Source: Chloroflexota bacterium (GTDB lineage Bacteria; Chloroflexota; UBA6077). Taken from it: a DNA stretch of 16,606 nt. Position numbers and translations under genes: made by a program. The DNA lies in the NCBI GenBank assembly GCA_023380955.1, contig JAMCTB010000061.1:1-16606 (forward strand), in the 5' to 3' direction. This document shows positions 5,520-12,057 of the stretch, one piece after another. The notes under the pieces are model-generated. The model saw only the letters and a list, made by a program, of their open reading frames with translations, was not told the DNA's origin and made no database searches. Every line of letters starts with the position of its first letter. Within the stretch, counting starts at the first letter, position 1.

Positions 5520-5663
5520 TCACGCTGCGTGATCGGGCTTAGTCAGCGCGATCTCCTCCAGAATGACTCGCCTGAAAACCTCAGGGTCGCTGAAGCGCTT
5601 GAGGGCATCCAGGATCTCGATGCCGGCAAGCCTCCCATCCGCGGCGTAATCGGCGGCGATGCC
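5520..5663 (-). pseudogene. DUF2283 C-terminal remnant
   Basis: A minus-strand frame of 47 codons reads GIAADYAADGRLAGIEILDA then LKRFSDPEVFRRVILEEIAL and TKPDHAA-stop (stop 5520-5522). It matches the second half of the DUF2283 protein at 1900-2072 almost base for base up to LKRF.DP, and has a longer tail. The N-terminal half (MRIAYDAEVDALYIRF..) is missing; the match breaks at about 5,664 and is followed by the hicB flank. It shows the correct, unshifted frame for the other copy. Confidence 0.65.
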
Positions 5664-5711
5664 CCGGCCTAGCAAACGAGGGAAACGGGAGGACGCGAAG
5701 TGGTCCCAGTG

Positions 5712-5924
5712 CTACGGAATGGCGACGTATTCGGCGATGGCTTGAGAGGCAGGGACGGGTAAGCCATCCTCCAGTAATCCCTGAACGTGCATGCGGATGG
5801 CCTCGTACATGTTGCGCTCCGCTTCCTCGCGCGTATCGCCTGTGGCCACACATCCTAGCAAGTCCGGCGAATATGCCGAGTAGTTCGCGCCCGCCTTCTC
5901 AATTACGACCAGGAAACGATGCAT
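5712..5924 (-). CDS. hicB: HicB-like antitoxin, copy 2
   Basis: A 70-residue protein with the HicB core MHRFLVVIEKAGANYSAYSP, DLLGCVATGDTREEAERNMY and EAIRMHVQGLLEDGLPVPAS. It pairs with the intact HicA directly upstream: HicA's TGA ends two bases before this ATG (5924), and GGAGAGGTG serves as ribosome binding site. A GTG at 5930, overlapping the hicA stop, is an alternative start that adds two residues. HicB sequesters the HicA toxin in the cytoplasm. The usual Pro in the DLPGC motif is Leu here. No extra DNA-binding domain is seen, so operon repression would need another mechanism. Confidence 0.87.
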   Translation of the reverse strand: MHRFLVVIEKAGANYSAYSPDLLGCVATGDTREEAERNMYEAIRMHVQGLLEDGLPVPASQAIAEYVAIP

Positions 5925-5926
5925 TC

Positions 5927-6118
5927 TCACCTCTCCTTAAGCTGAGCCTGCCTGAAGATGCTATTTAGCGTACCTTCCGCCAGATCGTGACTTGGGTGCC
6001 CGGCGACGGTGACCCTACCGGATTTGACTGGATGCTTGTACTGACGGTGGCTCCCCTTCTGGACGACCAAGTACCACCCATCGGCTTCGATGAGCTTGAT
6101 CGCATCACGCACTTTCAC
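5927..6118 (-). CDS. hicA: HicA-like mRNA interferase toxin
   Basis: A 63-residue protein of typical HicA size and fold: MKVRDAIKLIEADGWYLVVQ, then KGSHRQYKHPVKSGRVTVAG, then HPSHDLAEGTLNSIFRQAQL. HicA toxins are double-stranded-RNA-binding-like endoribonucleases that cut mRNA; the conserved catalytic His is H24 in GSHRQY. The start is GTG 6118, preceded by GGAGG seven bases upstream, with a TATAAT box at 6141-6146. It precedes hicB in a two-gene operon. All key residues are kept, so this is the only cassette of the set with a complete toxin. Confidence 0.88.
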   Translation of the reverse strand: MKVRDAIKLIEADGWYLVVQKGSHRQYKHPVKSGRVTVAGHPSHDLAEGTLNSIFRQAQLKER

Positions 6119-6140
6119 GCTGCCGCCTCCGACAGAGCCG

Positions 6141-6146
6141 ATTATA
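6141..6146 (-). promoter_or_regulatory. -10 box of hicAB copy 2
   Basis: TATAAT on the minus strand, 22 bases before the GTG start of hicA, with GGAGG in between; a leader of about 15 bases is expected. The box is conserved in the decayed copy 1. No clear -35 box is seen. Confidence 0.5.
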
Positions 6147-6203
6147 CCGCACAACTGACTAACGGCTGGTGCTTCCGGGGGTTGGCGTGTCCAAAGAGCA
6201 TGC

Positions 6204-6308
6204 GAGTGTATCGGCGATGCCGTCGATCAGGGACTGGTGGGAGCGGCGAAGACAGCTGAATTGAACGCGGCACGGGCAGCGCCACTTACCGCAGGGGTGG
6301 GGTGCTGA
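6204..6308 (+). pseudogene. C-terminal fragment of an unknown protein, copy 2
   Basis: The plus-strand frame ECIGDAVDQGLVGAAKTAEL then NAARAAPLTAGVGC-stop (stop 6306-6308) is a diverged copy of the fragment at 2780-2935. The DNA similarity starts near GAGTGTAT and fades after about 80 bases. It marks the right edge of the segment shared by the two hic loci. No start codon or family is recognised. Confidence 0.3.
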
Positions 6309-6434
6309 TCTCAGTGGGGCATGCGACTGGGCAGTGGGTGTCCGGGACCAGAGTCGTGGCTCGGCGCGATGCTGCAGGGACCGGCGCCGGGACTGAGCCC
6401 GATGGTGGCCACGAGAACTATGGATTCCATCGGC

Positions 6435-7298
6435 TCACGTCAGTTTGATTCTCGCCTTTGAGCACTTCTGCATCAGGTAACTCACGAATGCCGAGCATGA
6501 GACTAACATGAACTGGGCGTCCTCGAAGTCCAGCGTAGACTCTTCCATTAGGGAGTGCCGGATTCCGTCTGCATCGTTGGTGTAGCTGTACAGCTTGTCG
6601 AATCCGACCCTCAAGGCTCCATGCATAGGGACTGTCTTCTCGACCCTTTCTAATGCAGCTCCCAACGTCGCCTTGGGCGTGCCCGCGATCAGCCTGCAGA
6701 GCGACTCGACGGCGCTGATCGACTCTTTGACCGAGTTCCTGTAGTCTGGATTCTTTCTGTCGGAGAGGCGCCTCAAAGCTGTCTCCAGGTGGGTGTGAAC
6801 GGGAGTGAGAGGCATCGTCCTGGCAAACGCCGCCTCTACGGAAGCTATCTGCTCGCCGGATGTAATCGGAGCAATGACGTTGCCGATGAAGCGATAGCCG
6901 GAGAGCTCCTGCTTCAGGACGGCATTGCACTGTCCCATGAATCCGGCCTTCATGGTGGGTGAGTTGTCATGTGCAGCGATGAACTCAACGAAGTCGTACG
7001 CCTTATTCCAGGGGCACCCGAAGAAGTACGTCCTGAGCTCGCCATATGCGGCAGACCAATCGGAGGGCATCAGGTCCAGGGGACGCTTGAAGAAATCCCT
7101 CCACAGCGGTATCAAGACCGCCTGTGCATAGGCGCACCGAGTGTACTCGTACGCCATGAACACGTTTGACGGTGCCACGCGGGGCCAGCAAAGCTGTACC
7201 AAGGCATTCCACAGTCCATTTCTCAGGTCATCGTCCATGGATCCGAGCTGCAGGGTCTGTTTGGTCCGTTCGAAGCCGTGTCTCTGCGAGAACAACAT
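6435..7298 (-). CDS. AbiJ-like abortive infection protein
   Basis: A 287-residue protein. ATG 7298 is chosen because AGGAGGT lies six bases upstream; a longer frame to 7361 lacks such a site. The N-terminus MLFSQRHGFERTKQTLQLGS then MDDDLRNGLWNALVQLCW fits the AbiJ N-terminal domain 4 family (about 1-115). The C-terminal part has paired helices typical of HEPN-type abortive-infection proteins: DYRNSVKESISAVESLCRLI (185-204) and LYSYTNDADGIRHSLMEES (236-254) with an R-H pair in GIRH. AbiJ proteins protect populations from phage by stopping the infected cell; many HEPN domains are RNases, though activity here is not shown. It is followed at a distance by the hicAB locus and preceded on the same strand by the odd tRNA. 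Confidence 0.72.
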   Translation of the reverse strand: MLFSQRHGFERTKQTLQLGSMDDDLRNGLWNALVQLCWPRVAPSNVFMAYEYTRCAYAQAVLIPLWRDFFKRPLDLMPSDWSAAYGELRTYFFGCPWNKAYDFVEFIAAHDNSPTMKAGFMGQCNAVLKQELSGYRFIGNVIAPITSGEQIASVEAAFARTMPLTPVHTHLETALRRLSDRKNPDYRNSVKESISAVESLCRLIAGTPKATLGAALERVEKTVPMHGALRVGFDKLYSYTNDADGIRHSLMEESTLDFEDAQFMLVSCSAFVSYLMQKCSKARIKLT

Positions 7299-7638
7299 GA
7301 TTACCTCCTGGACATCCTTCCGGTGATGCATGCCCGCTGGAGCGCCATCGCCATGCAACAACCCGCTCCACTTGGCGAGTGCTCCGGTAACGTTTCACCA
7401 ACAGGGGACGATACTACTTGCTATGGCCAGGATCAGGGGCGGCAATCCTACTCGCCGTTGGTCGACTCAGTTCCATCTTGTGTTGATGGCTTTTCTAGGC
7501 CAATCGTCGCGGTGCGAATACTGACCGGCCGAGCCGAACTCCCAATGCCGGGGTTCAGCGTAATCGAGTCAGCAACACACTTTGGAACTGAGCCGGTTCC
7601 TATCCGAAACAACCATTGACAAGCTGGTATAATATGCA
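7299..7638. other. Gene-free spacer between abiJ-like gene and tRNA
   Basis: No convincing coding frame was found on either strand. It ends with an extended -10-like motif (TGGTATAAT, 7626-7633) on the plus strand. TTGACA at 7616 is only six bases before that box, so the two do not make a normal promoter. It may hold the promoter of the abiJ-like gene, but no clear pair was seen. Confidence 0.4.
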
Positions 7639-7714
7639 TGGTGCCCCGGGGGAGATTCAAACTCCCGACAGAAGGCTTAGCGGGCCCTTCCTCTATTCAC
7701 TGAGGTACCGGGGC
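7639..7714 (-). tRNA. tRNA-like gene, anticodon GCT, class I (Arg-like body)
   Basis: 76 bases fold as a full cloverleaf with encoded CCA. Acceptor GCCCCGG/CCGGGGC (7 of 7 pairs), D-stem CCTC/GAGG, anticodon stem AGGGC/GCCTT (one G-T pair), variable loop CTGTC (5 bases), T-stem GGGAG/CTCCC with loop TTTGAAT, discriminator A, CCA. The anticodon loop is CCGCTAA, giving anticodon GCT (7679-7681), but position 33, almost always T, is C. A GCT anticodon means Ser, yet bacterial tRNA-Ser has a long variable arm and this has five bases. The body looks like tRNA-Arg; the loop CTCCTAA with two changes would give this one. It could be a pseudo-tRNA or a non-standard RNA. No promoter is visible; it lies 70 bases after the winged-helix gene on the same strand. 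Confidence 0.7.
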
Positions 7715-7723
7715 GCTGATGCG

Positions 7724-7763
7724 GCGGCGGATCGAACGACTTTGCGGGAGGACGATCCGCCGC
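7724..7763. terminator. 11-bp perfect hairpin between tRNA and winged-helix gene
   Basis: GCGGCGGATCG (7724-7734) and CGATCCGCCGC (7753-7763) are perfect complements around an 18-base loop. It begins 20 bases beyond the stop of the minus-strand gene at 7784 and ends 10 bases before the tRNA. There is no T tract, so it is either a weak terminator or an RNA-processing structure separating the two. Confidence 0.4.
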
Positions 7764-7783
7764 TTCTTCATGACACTTGCTGA

Positions 7784-8251
7784 CTACTGCTCACCCCCTT
7801 CAAGCTGTCCGTTCTCGCCGGCTGTCGAGCCATCTTGGCCGGTCCAGCGCCAGGTCCTGGGGCCAACCTTCTCCACCGGCACACCGGCTTTCCGAAGAGA
7901 GTAGGCCTGCAGATCTGCCATTCCCTGTGGGTTCTGCCCGCCAACGTCGCACCCCATGTTGTGGAGGCGCAGGAGGATCTCGCGAGTGTGGAGAGGCTCG
8001 CCGCGAGCCTCTTGTAGCACTCTCTGCACCTGACTCCGTATGCTCCGTGCCTCCCGGAATGTACTCCCATGCCTGACCTCAAGCGCTGGAAGGACTGGCT
8101 GATGCGCGGAAGGTAGCACCGGCTTCGCATTCAGTCGCAACCATCCTTCGTAGCCTCTGAGAAGGGATTCTAAGACCGCGTGCTCCTCTTCGTTCCTGTC
8201 AAGCTCTGCCTGCACCTCCTTCAGATGCTCGCGAACCGTTCGCTCATCCAT
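7784..8251 (-). CDS. Coiled-coil plus HARE-like winged-helix protein
   Basis: A 155-residue protein from ATG 8251 (GGAGGAG seven bases upstream); the frame stays open further but without a ribosome site. Residues 1-38 form a charged coiled coil (MDERTVREHLKEVQAELDRN, EEEHAVLESLLRGYEGWLRL). Residues 70-137 form a winged-helix domain of HARE-HTH type: SIRSQVQRVLQEARGEPLHT, REILLRLHNMGCDVGGQNPQ, ending EKVGPRTWRW. Such domains bind DNA or modified DNA and occur with restriction and chromatin-like proteins. The tail (139-155) is low-complexity. The gene lies between the tRNA and a divergent small-RNA promoter, in a defence neighbourhood; a regulatory role is inferred only from fold. Confidence 0.6.
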   Translation of the reverse strand: MDERTVREHLKEVQAELDRNEEEHAVLESLLRGYEGWLRLNAKPVLPSAHQPVLPALEVRHGSTFREARSIRSQVQRVLQEARGEPLHTREILLRLHNMGCDVGGQNPQGMADLQAYSLRKAGVPVEKVGPRTWRWTGQDGSTAGENGQLEGGEQ

Positions 8252-8273
8252 CCCAGCTCCTCCTCTCAGCCCC

Positions 8274-8302
8274 TTGACAGCGCGCGCCTGTAAAACTAAG
8301 AT
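8274..8302 (+). promoter_or_regulatory. Consensus promoter for a small transcript
   Basis: TTGACA (8274-8279) and TAAGAT (8297-8302) are separated by exactly 17 bases on the plus strand. Transcription should start near 8308-8310, diverging from the winged-helix gene. No plus-strand gene follows; instead a terminator lies 75 bases further on. Confidence 0.6.
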
Positions 8303-8308
8303 ACTGGA

Positions 8309-8430
8309 CGTAACTAGCCGCAGATGGGCGCGGGGCGCGGAATACAATCCAAGCTCCGTATGTCCAAAGGGACCTAGTTCGCGAGGCTGGGCGATGCTTT
8401 CCAGGGCGAGCCCAGCCTCAGCTTTTCTTT
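8309..8430 (+). ncRNA. Candidate small RNA, about 120 nt
   Basis: This is the span from the predicted start of the TTGACA-17-TAAGAT promoter to the end of a strong intrinsic terminator. It contains a GC-rich block (GGGCGCGGGGCGCGG, 8326-8340) that includes a direct repeat of GCGCGG, and an unpaired-looking A-rich middle. It does not match the parts of SRP RNA, 6S RNA, tmRNA or RNase P RNA that I can recall. No open frame with a ribosome site lies inside. Existence is inferred from flanking signals only. Confidence 0.4.
8383..8430 (+). terminator. Intrinsic terminator
   Basis: A 10-base perfect stem, GAGGCTGGGC (8383-8392) and GCCCAGCCTC (8410-8419), is followed by AGCTTTTCTTT. The T tract on the plus strand makes it directional for plus-strand transcription. 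Confidence 0.75.
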
Positions 8431-8851
8431 AGAGTAGATGCTAAACCCGTCCCCGCCATCTTGTCAAGCCCCCGTAAAGAGTTTTGCCCCATCAGTTTTT
8501 CGGCAACACGTTCGCCATCTTACTATAACCAACGCCATGCCACGCCACGCCTCGTCTCGCAGTGGTGGCGTGGCATGGCGTGTGCCCATGTCTCGGACGT
8601 TAGGTGTACTGGGAACCCAGGGCCTCGCGGGCGGCGCCACCTGAGTGCCTGTGCCATCGAGGTGGCGGGCAGACCGGCTGAAGTGCTCGCAAATGAGTCG
8701 CTAGCCCATGGAGGTCTAGGTAGATCTGAGAATGACGGAGGCTGCCCACGTCTCCACTGGCGTCGGCGTCGCAGCACTTATGCGGATGCCGGCCGATTCT
8801 CGTGAAGGGGCATGCTTTGACCCTTCGACGTATAGGCATGGCGGCTCCTGT
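8431..8851. other. Gene-free region with a long palindrome
   Basis: About 420 bases between the terminator and the end of the methyltransferase gene. The minus-strand frames here (for example 8600-8839) show no recognisable family and no ribosome site. The only clear structure is the inverted repeat at 8532-8581. Confidence 0.45.
8532..8581. repeat. Near-perfect 17-bp inverted repeat
   Basis: CGCCATGCCACGCCAC (8533-8548) and its exact complement GTGGCGTGGCATGGCG (8565-8580) surround a 16-base loop; the flanking A-T pair extends it to 17. There is no T tract on either side. It lies about 270 bases downstream of the MmeI-like gene's stop (minus strand). Confidence 0.8.
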
Positions 8852-11659
8852 TCAGGCCTTGCCTCTCGCTGCCCTGGGAGGGTCCTCTGGCGCCCGATCC
8901 AGATTGAGCGCCAGCAGCCGTTCCAGGATCTCCTCGTCGTTCAGGTCGTGGGGCCAGCCGTAGGCGTCGAGGACGGCGCGGTCGAGGCGCTCGTGGGCCT
9001 GGGCGAGCCACGTCGGGCGCTGGTTGTACAGGTTGGTGAGGGTGCGGTCCTTCAGCTGCGCCTCGGTCGCGCCTTCCGGGTTGAGCCACCGGTCGCGCTT
9101 CTCCACCAGGTCGCGGGCGGCGGCGGCGATGGCCTCGACGCGCGGGTCCCCACCGGGCTCCTTGCCCGGCGGCCAGGGGAAAGGGTAGGTCTCGAAAGTG
9201 GTGGTTGGCGTATAGCGAAAGCCGCTCTCCGCTTCGCGGACCTGTGTGCCCATCCGCCTGGCCCACAGTTCGTGGGGCTTGGAGTGCAGGACGCCCAGGA
9301 AATATTCATCGTCTCGCGCAATAGCGACTACCTGTCCATCGGGAAGCACATTGGAAGCAATGAAAACGAAAAGGCGGTGCTTCGCTACTCGCGGGGTTGC
9401 GATATACCGCGTCACTCTGCCCACTGCGGCTCGCAGGTCTGGAGCGGGCCGCGCATGCAGCCACCATCGTGTTCGCTCGAGGGGGTTGCGGACCTTATCT
9501 CTGTCCGGCTTCACGTTCTTTCGAACATACTCGAAAGGGCACTCATAGAGCGCGGCTTCGTGCTCAGGCATGTCCAACCCGAAGTCGATAATCCACATCC
9601 CACGAGGGCGGCGAGTGAGGTCAAGGCCATTGATCCATGGTCGGAGTACCCTGCCGTTTGTCTCTCCGTTAGGATTACTGGGTTTCCTGAGCATATCCGC
9701 TGCTACGGACTCTGGAATGTCGAAGCTTCCCTTCTTCATGCCTCCGATGAACGCGAGACCCGCGTTCTCCGGAAGAGACCGCGCCTGAGTGAGGTCCACG
9801 TCCCCTCGAAGATCCGCCGTAATAGTGGAGACAGGGAGGCCGTTTAGGTGCCGGGTTGCCTCGGTCCCGTCGTCGAAGCCGACTATGGCAACGTGCACAG
9901 CCGCCCCGTCGAGGATCCATGGGCGATCACTCCAGGCAAGGAAAATGTCGCCGTCCTCCTTGATCCGCTCCAATACCGTCCGATTAGTGCCGCCCCGAAT
10001 CCCTTGTGTGGCTAACAGCCCGGCTCGACTTGCTTTCCCCTGAAAGATCAAAGCGCGTGTCCGCTCAAACCAGTAAGTGACGAGGTCGGCACCCCCTGGC
10101 ACACGTCCCTGAAAAAGTGATCGCAGTTCTTCTACGTACTTGTCTCCAAGTTCCTTCCGCATCTTCTTGTCGCCCAGGAACGGCGGGTTACCGATGATCA
10201 CGTCGGCGTCGGGCCACTCGGGCTCCGCCGGCCGCCCTTCCGAGTCGTACGACATGATGGCGTCCATCTGGAGGACGGTGTCCAGCGGTCTGAGGATGGG
10301 GCGCTCCTCCACGGGAAAGGCATTGTCGCGCATCCACTGGAGGTAGCCGATCCAGATGACGATCTGGGCCAGCTCATGGGCGTAGGGATTGATCTCGATG
10401 CCGTGAAGCTGCGACGGGCTGACGCGGGGAGACCACACCTCCAGGCCGTTGGCAGCGGCCCAGGCGATAGCCTCCTTCTCCAGCCCCAGCAGCTGCTTCA
10501 GGGCAACGTAGAGGAAGTTGCCGCTGCCGCACGCGGGGTCGAGCACGCGAACCCCGGCCAGCCGGCGGGAGAACTTCTCCAGAAGGAGCTGGGCCTCCTT
10601 GCCTTTTCCGGCTTCCGTCAGCGGAGCGAGCTTCGTCTGAAGCACCTCCCACTCCCCGCGGAGCGGGGCCATCAGCACGGGCTCGACGATCTCCATGATG
10701 TCCGCTCGGGAGGTGTAGTGAGCGCCCAGCTGCGATCGCTTGTCCGGATCCAGACTGCGCTCGAAGAGGGTGCCGAAGACGGCAGGCTCCACCCCCGCCC
10801 AATCCATCCTGCATGCCCGGGAGAGCCGGTCCATGGCGTCGGAGGCCAGCTCTATAGCCGAGTCGTCGGAGAAGAGGCCGCCGTCGAAGTAGGGGATGTC
10901 CTCCAACAGGAAGGAGCCGCCCGTGGACATGGCCCTGAACAGCTCGCGCAGGTGAGTCGTAAAGTCGGTGGCCCGGGCGTGTGTTCGGTCCACCAGCTGG
11001 GTGAATACGTGGTTGGGCAGGAGGCCCACGTCCTGAGCGAAGAGGCAGAAGAGTAGCTTCATAAGGAAGCGAGCGGCTTCCTCCGGCGTGCTGCCGTAGC
11101 TCCGCATGCTCTCGGACAGCAGCGCAAACTGGGCAGCGACCTCCTCCGTGACCTGGGAGGTCGTGCGGTCCGGCTGGAGCCTGTCCGGGTCCGTGAAAAG
11201 GGCCCGCAGCATTTCGAGGGGCGATAGTGTGCTTCCGGGAACCGGCGAGCCGCTGGCCATATCCGACAGGTCGAAGCGGTAGGTGCGCGTGGGGGTGTCG
11301 TTGAAGTTGGTGTGGATCTCGAATCGGTTGAAGTCGCACGCCACCAGCAGCTTGGGGTTCTCCAGGTCGTCCCTGTACAGCTGGAGCTGTCTATATGCGG
11401 CGTCCAGGTTCTTGCGCTTCCCCTTGTACTCCCAGGCGAAGCGGCCTCTCAACCAGACGTCCGCGAAACCCTCGCCGCCGCTGCTCTTGGTGACGCCTTT
11501 TTCAAATGTGTAGGACTCGCCGGTCGGATCGGCCTCGGTAGGAGTGGGCTGGCCCAGAAGCCGGCAGAGGTCGATGAAGTGGGACTGGGCAGCGCTTCGC
11601 TCGGTGAGGGTGGATCTCTGCCACCTGGCGATGAACTGGGGGAGGGACGGCGACGACAT
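8852..11659 (-). CDS. MmeI-like fused restriction endonuclease / DNA methyltransferase
   Basis: A 935-residue protein; ATG 11659 follows GAGGAGGAGCT, and an upstream extension in frame lacks family similarity. Type IIL enzymes of the MmeI kind cut and methylate with one polypeptide and are about this length. Domain order is as expected. N-terminal PD-(D/E)xK nuclease: FADVWLRGRFAWEYKGKR, catalytic D67, E77, K79. Helical spacer. Gamma-class adenine methyltransferase: motif I VLDPACGSGNFLYVALKQL (372-390), 'HYTS' at 314-317, motif IV DVIIGNPPFLGDKK with NPPF at 491-494. Target recognition: about 700-870, including HSKPHELWARRMGTQVREAE. Tail helix: DAYGWPHDLNDEEILERLLA. No separate restriction or specificity gene is needed. 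All motifs are intact. A decayed relative lies at 4633-4815. DNA-modifying defence is the likely role; the target site is unknown. Confidence 0.88.
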   Translation of the reverse strand: MSSPSLPQFIARWQRSTLTERSAAQSHFIDLCRLLGQPTPTEADPTGESYTFEKGVTKSSGGEGFADVWLRGRFAWEYKGKRKNLDAAYRQLQLYRDDLENPKLLVACDFNRFEIHTNFNDTPTRTYRFDLSDMASGSPVPGSTLSPLEMLRALFTDPDRLQPDRTTSQVTEEVAAQFALLSESMRSYGSTPEEAARFLMKLLFCLFAQDVGLLPNHVFTQLVDRTHARATDFTTHLRELFRAMSTGGSFLLEDIPYFDGGLFSDDSAIELASDAMDRLSRACRMDWAGVEPAVFGTLFERSLDPDKRSQLGAHYTSRADIMEIVEPVLMAPLRGEWEVLQTKLAPLTEAGKGKEAQLLLEKFSRRLAGVRVLDPACGSGNFLYVALKQLLGLEKEAIAWAAANGLEVWSPRVSPSQLHGIEINPYAHELAQIVIWIGYLQWMRDNAFPVEERPILRPLDTVLQMDAIMSYDSEGRPAEPEWPDADVIIGNPPFLGDKKMRKELGDKYVEELRSLFQGRVPGGADLVTYWFERTRALIFQGKASRAGLLATQGIRGGTNRTVLERIKEDGDIFLAWSDRPWILDGAAVHVAIVGFDDGTEATRHLNGLPVSTITADLRGDVDLTQARSLPENAGLAFIGGMKKGSFDIPESVAADMLRKPSNPNGETNGRVLRPWINGLDLTRRPRGMWIIDFGLDMPEHEAALYECPFEYVRKNVKPDRDKVRNPLERTRWWLHARPAPDLRAAVGRVTRYIATPRVAKHRLFVFIASNVLPDGQVVAIARDDEYFLGVLHSKPHELWARRMGTQVREAESGFRYTPTTTFETYPFPWPPGKEPGGDPRVEAIAAAARDLVEKRDRWLNPEGATEAQLKDRTLTNLYNQRPTWLAQAHERLDRAVLDAYGWPHDLNDEEILERLLALNLDRAPEDPPRAARGKA

Positions 11660-11682
11660 AGCTCCTCCTCGGCAGGGTGAAC

Positions 11683-11714
11683 GTGTCATCCTGAGCGCCA
11701 GCGAAGGATCTCTC
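11683..11714. repeat. Short interspersed repeat, TCATCCTGAGCG type
   Basis: GTGTCATCCTGAGCGCCAGC followed by GAAGGATCTCTCC belongs to a palindrome-like intergenic repeat seen in many bacterial genomes (usually TCATCCTGAGCG.AGCGAAGGATCT). It lies 24 bases upstream of the MmeI-like start, inside its leader or promoter region. Confidence 0.5.
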
Positions 11715-11765
11715 CGTGGTCGGAAAGCAGGCCTTGGGAGAACCAAGCCCAACCCGCTAAAGGCC

Positions 11766-11918
11766 CTTAACGACTTGATTGGGTAGTCGACTGGGTCCCT
11801 CCGCGTAGGAGCCGCCTCCCGGCGGCGATGGTCCGTGTGGCCGACGAGGACGCTCGCCGGCAGGAGCCGGCTCCTACGAGAGCCAAATGCGGGCCCATTA
11901 CCCAATCGAGCTGTTAAG
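11766..11918. mobile_element. 153-bp element with terminal inverted repeats (MITE-like)
   Basis: The ends CTTAACGACTTGATTGGGTA (11766-11785) and, read on the other strand, CTTAACAGCTCGATTGGGTA (11918-11899) match at 17 of 20 positions. Inside lies a second, imperfect inverted repeat: GTAGGAGCCG..CGGCGGCGA near 11805-11828 and TCGCCGGCAGGAGCCGGCTC..CTAC near 11853-11877. No protein is encoded and no obvious target-site duplication flanks it. The inner GTAGGAGCCGGCTCCTGCC motif is a widespread intergenic repeat. Confidence 0.5.
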
Positions 11919-11990
11919 TCCCATAAGCGTCGATTCCACGTGTCCGACGAGCCGGCAGCGGCTTAAAGTGAACGACATTGGACTTGGGAG

Positions 11991-12037
11991 CCTGGGTTGA
12001 GACAACCCAGGCGGGTGGCGGGGCACAGGGCCCCGCC
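11991..12037. repeat. Two hairpins downstream of gyrA
   Basis: CCTGGGTTG-AGA-CAACCCAGG (11991-12011) is a perfect 9-pair hairpin. It is followed by GGCGGGG..CCCCGCC (about 12017-12037), a 7-pair hairpin. Both lie 20-65 bases beyond the gyrA stop on the minus strand. They could slow transcription or protect the message, but no T tract follows. Confidence 0.5.
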
Positions 12038-12057
12038 CTACGTGCAGGGTGAGTTGC

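Noticed and set aside
7616..7633. TTGACA plus TATAAT on the plus strand next to the tRNA
   Set aside because: The boxes are only six bases apart, not about 17. The TGGTATAAT could act alone as an extended -10 but would only read antisense through the tRNA.
7448..7660. Minus-strand 70-codon frame running out of the tRNA
   Set aside because: It begins inside the tRNA gene and has no protein features.
8600..8839. Minus-strand frame downstream of the MmeI-like gene, briefly considered as a recombinase tail
   Set aside because: No catalytic motif or start signal could be found; similarity was not convincing.
8732..9847. Plus-strand open frame of 371 codons
   Set aside because: Antisense of the MmeI-like gene, which has full catalytic motifs.
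10376..11056. Plus-strand open frame of 226 codons
   Set aside because: Also antisense to the methylase domain of the MmeI-like gene.
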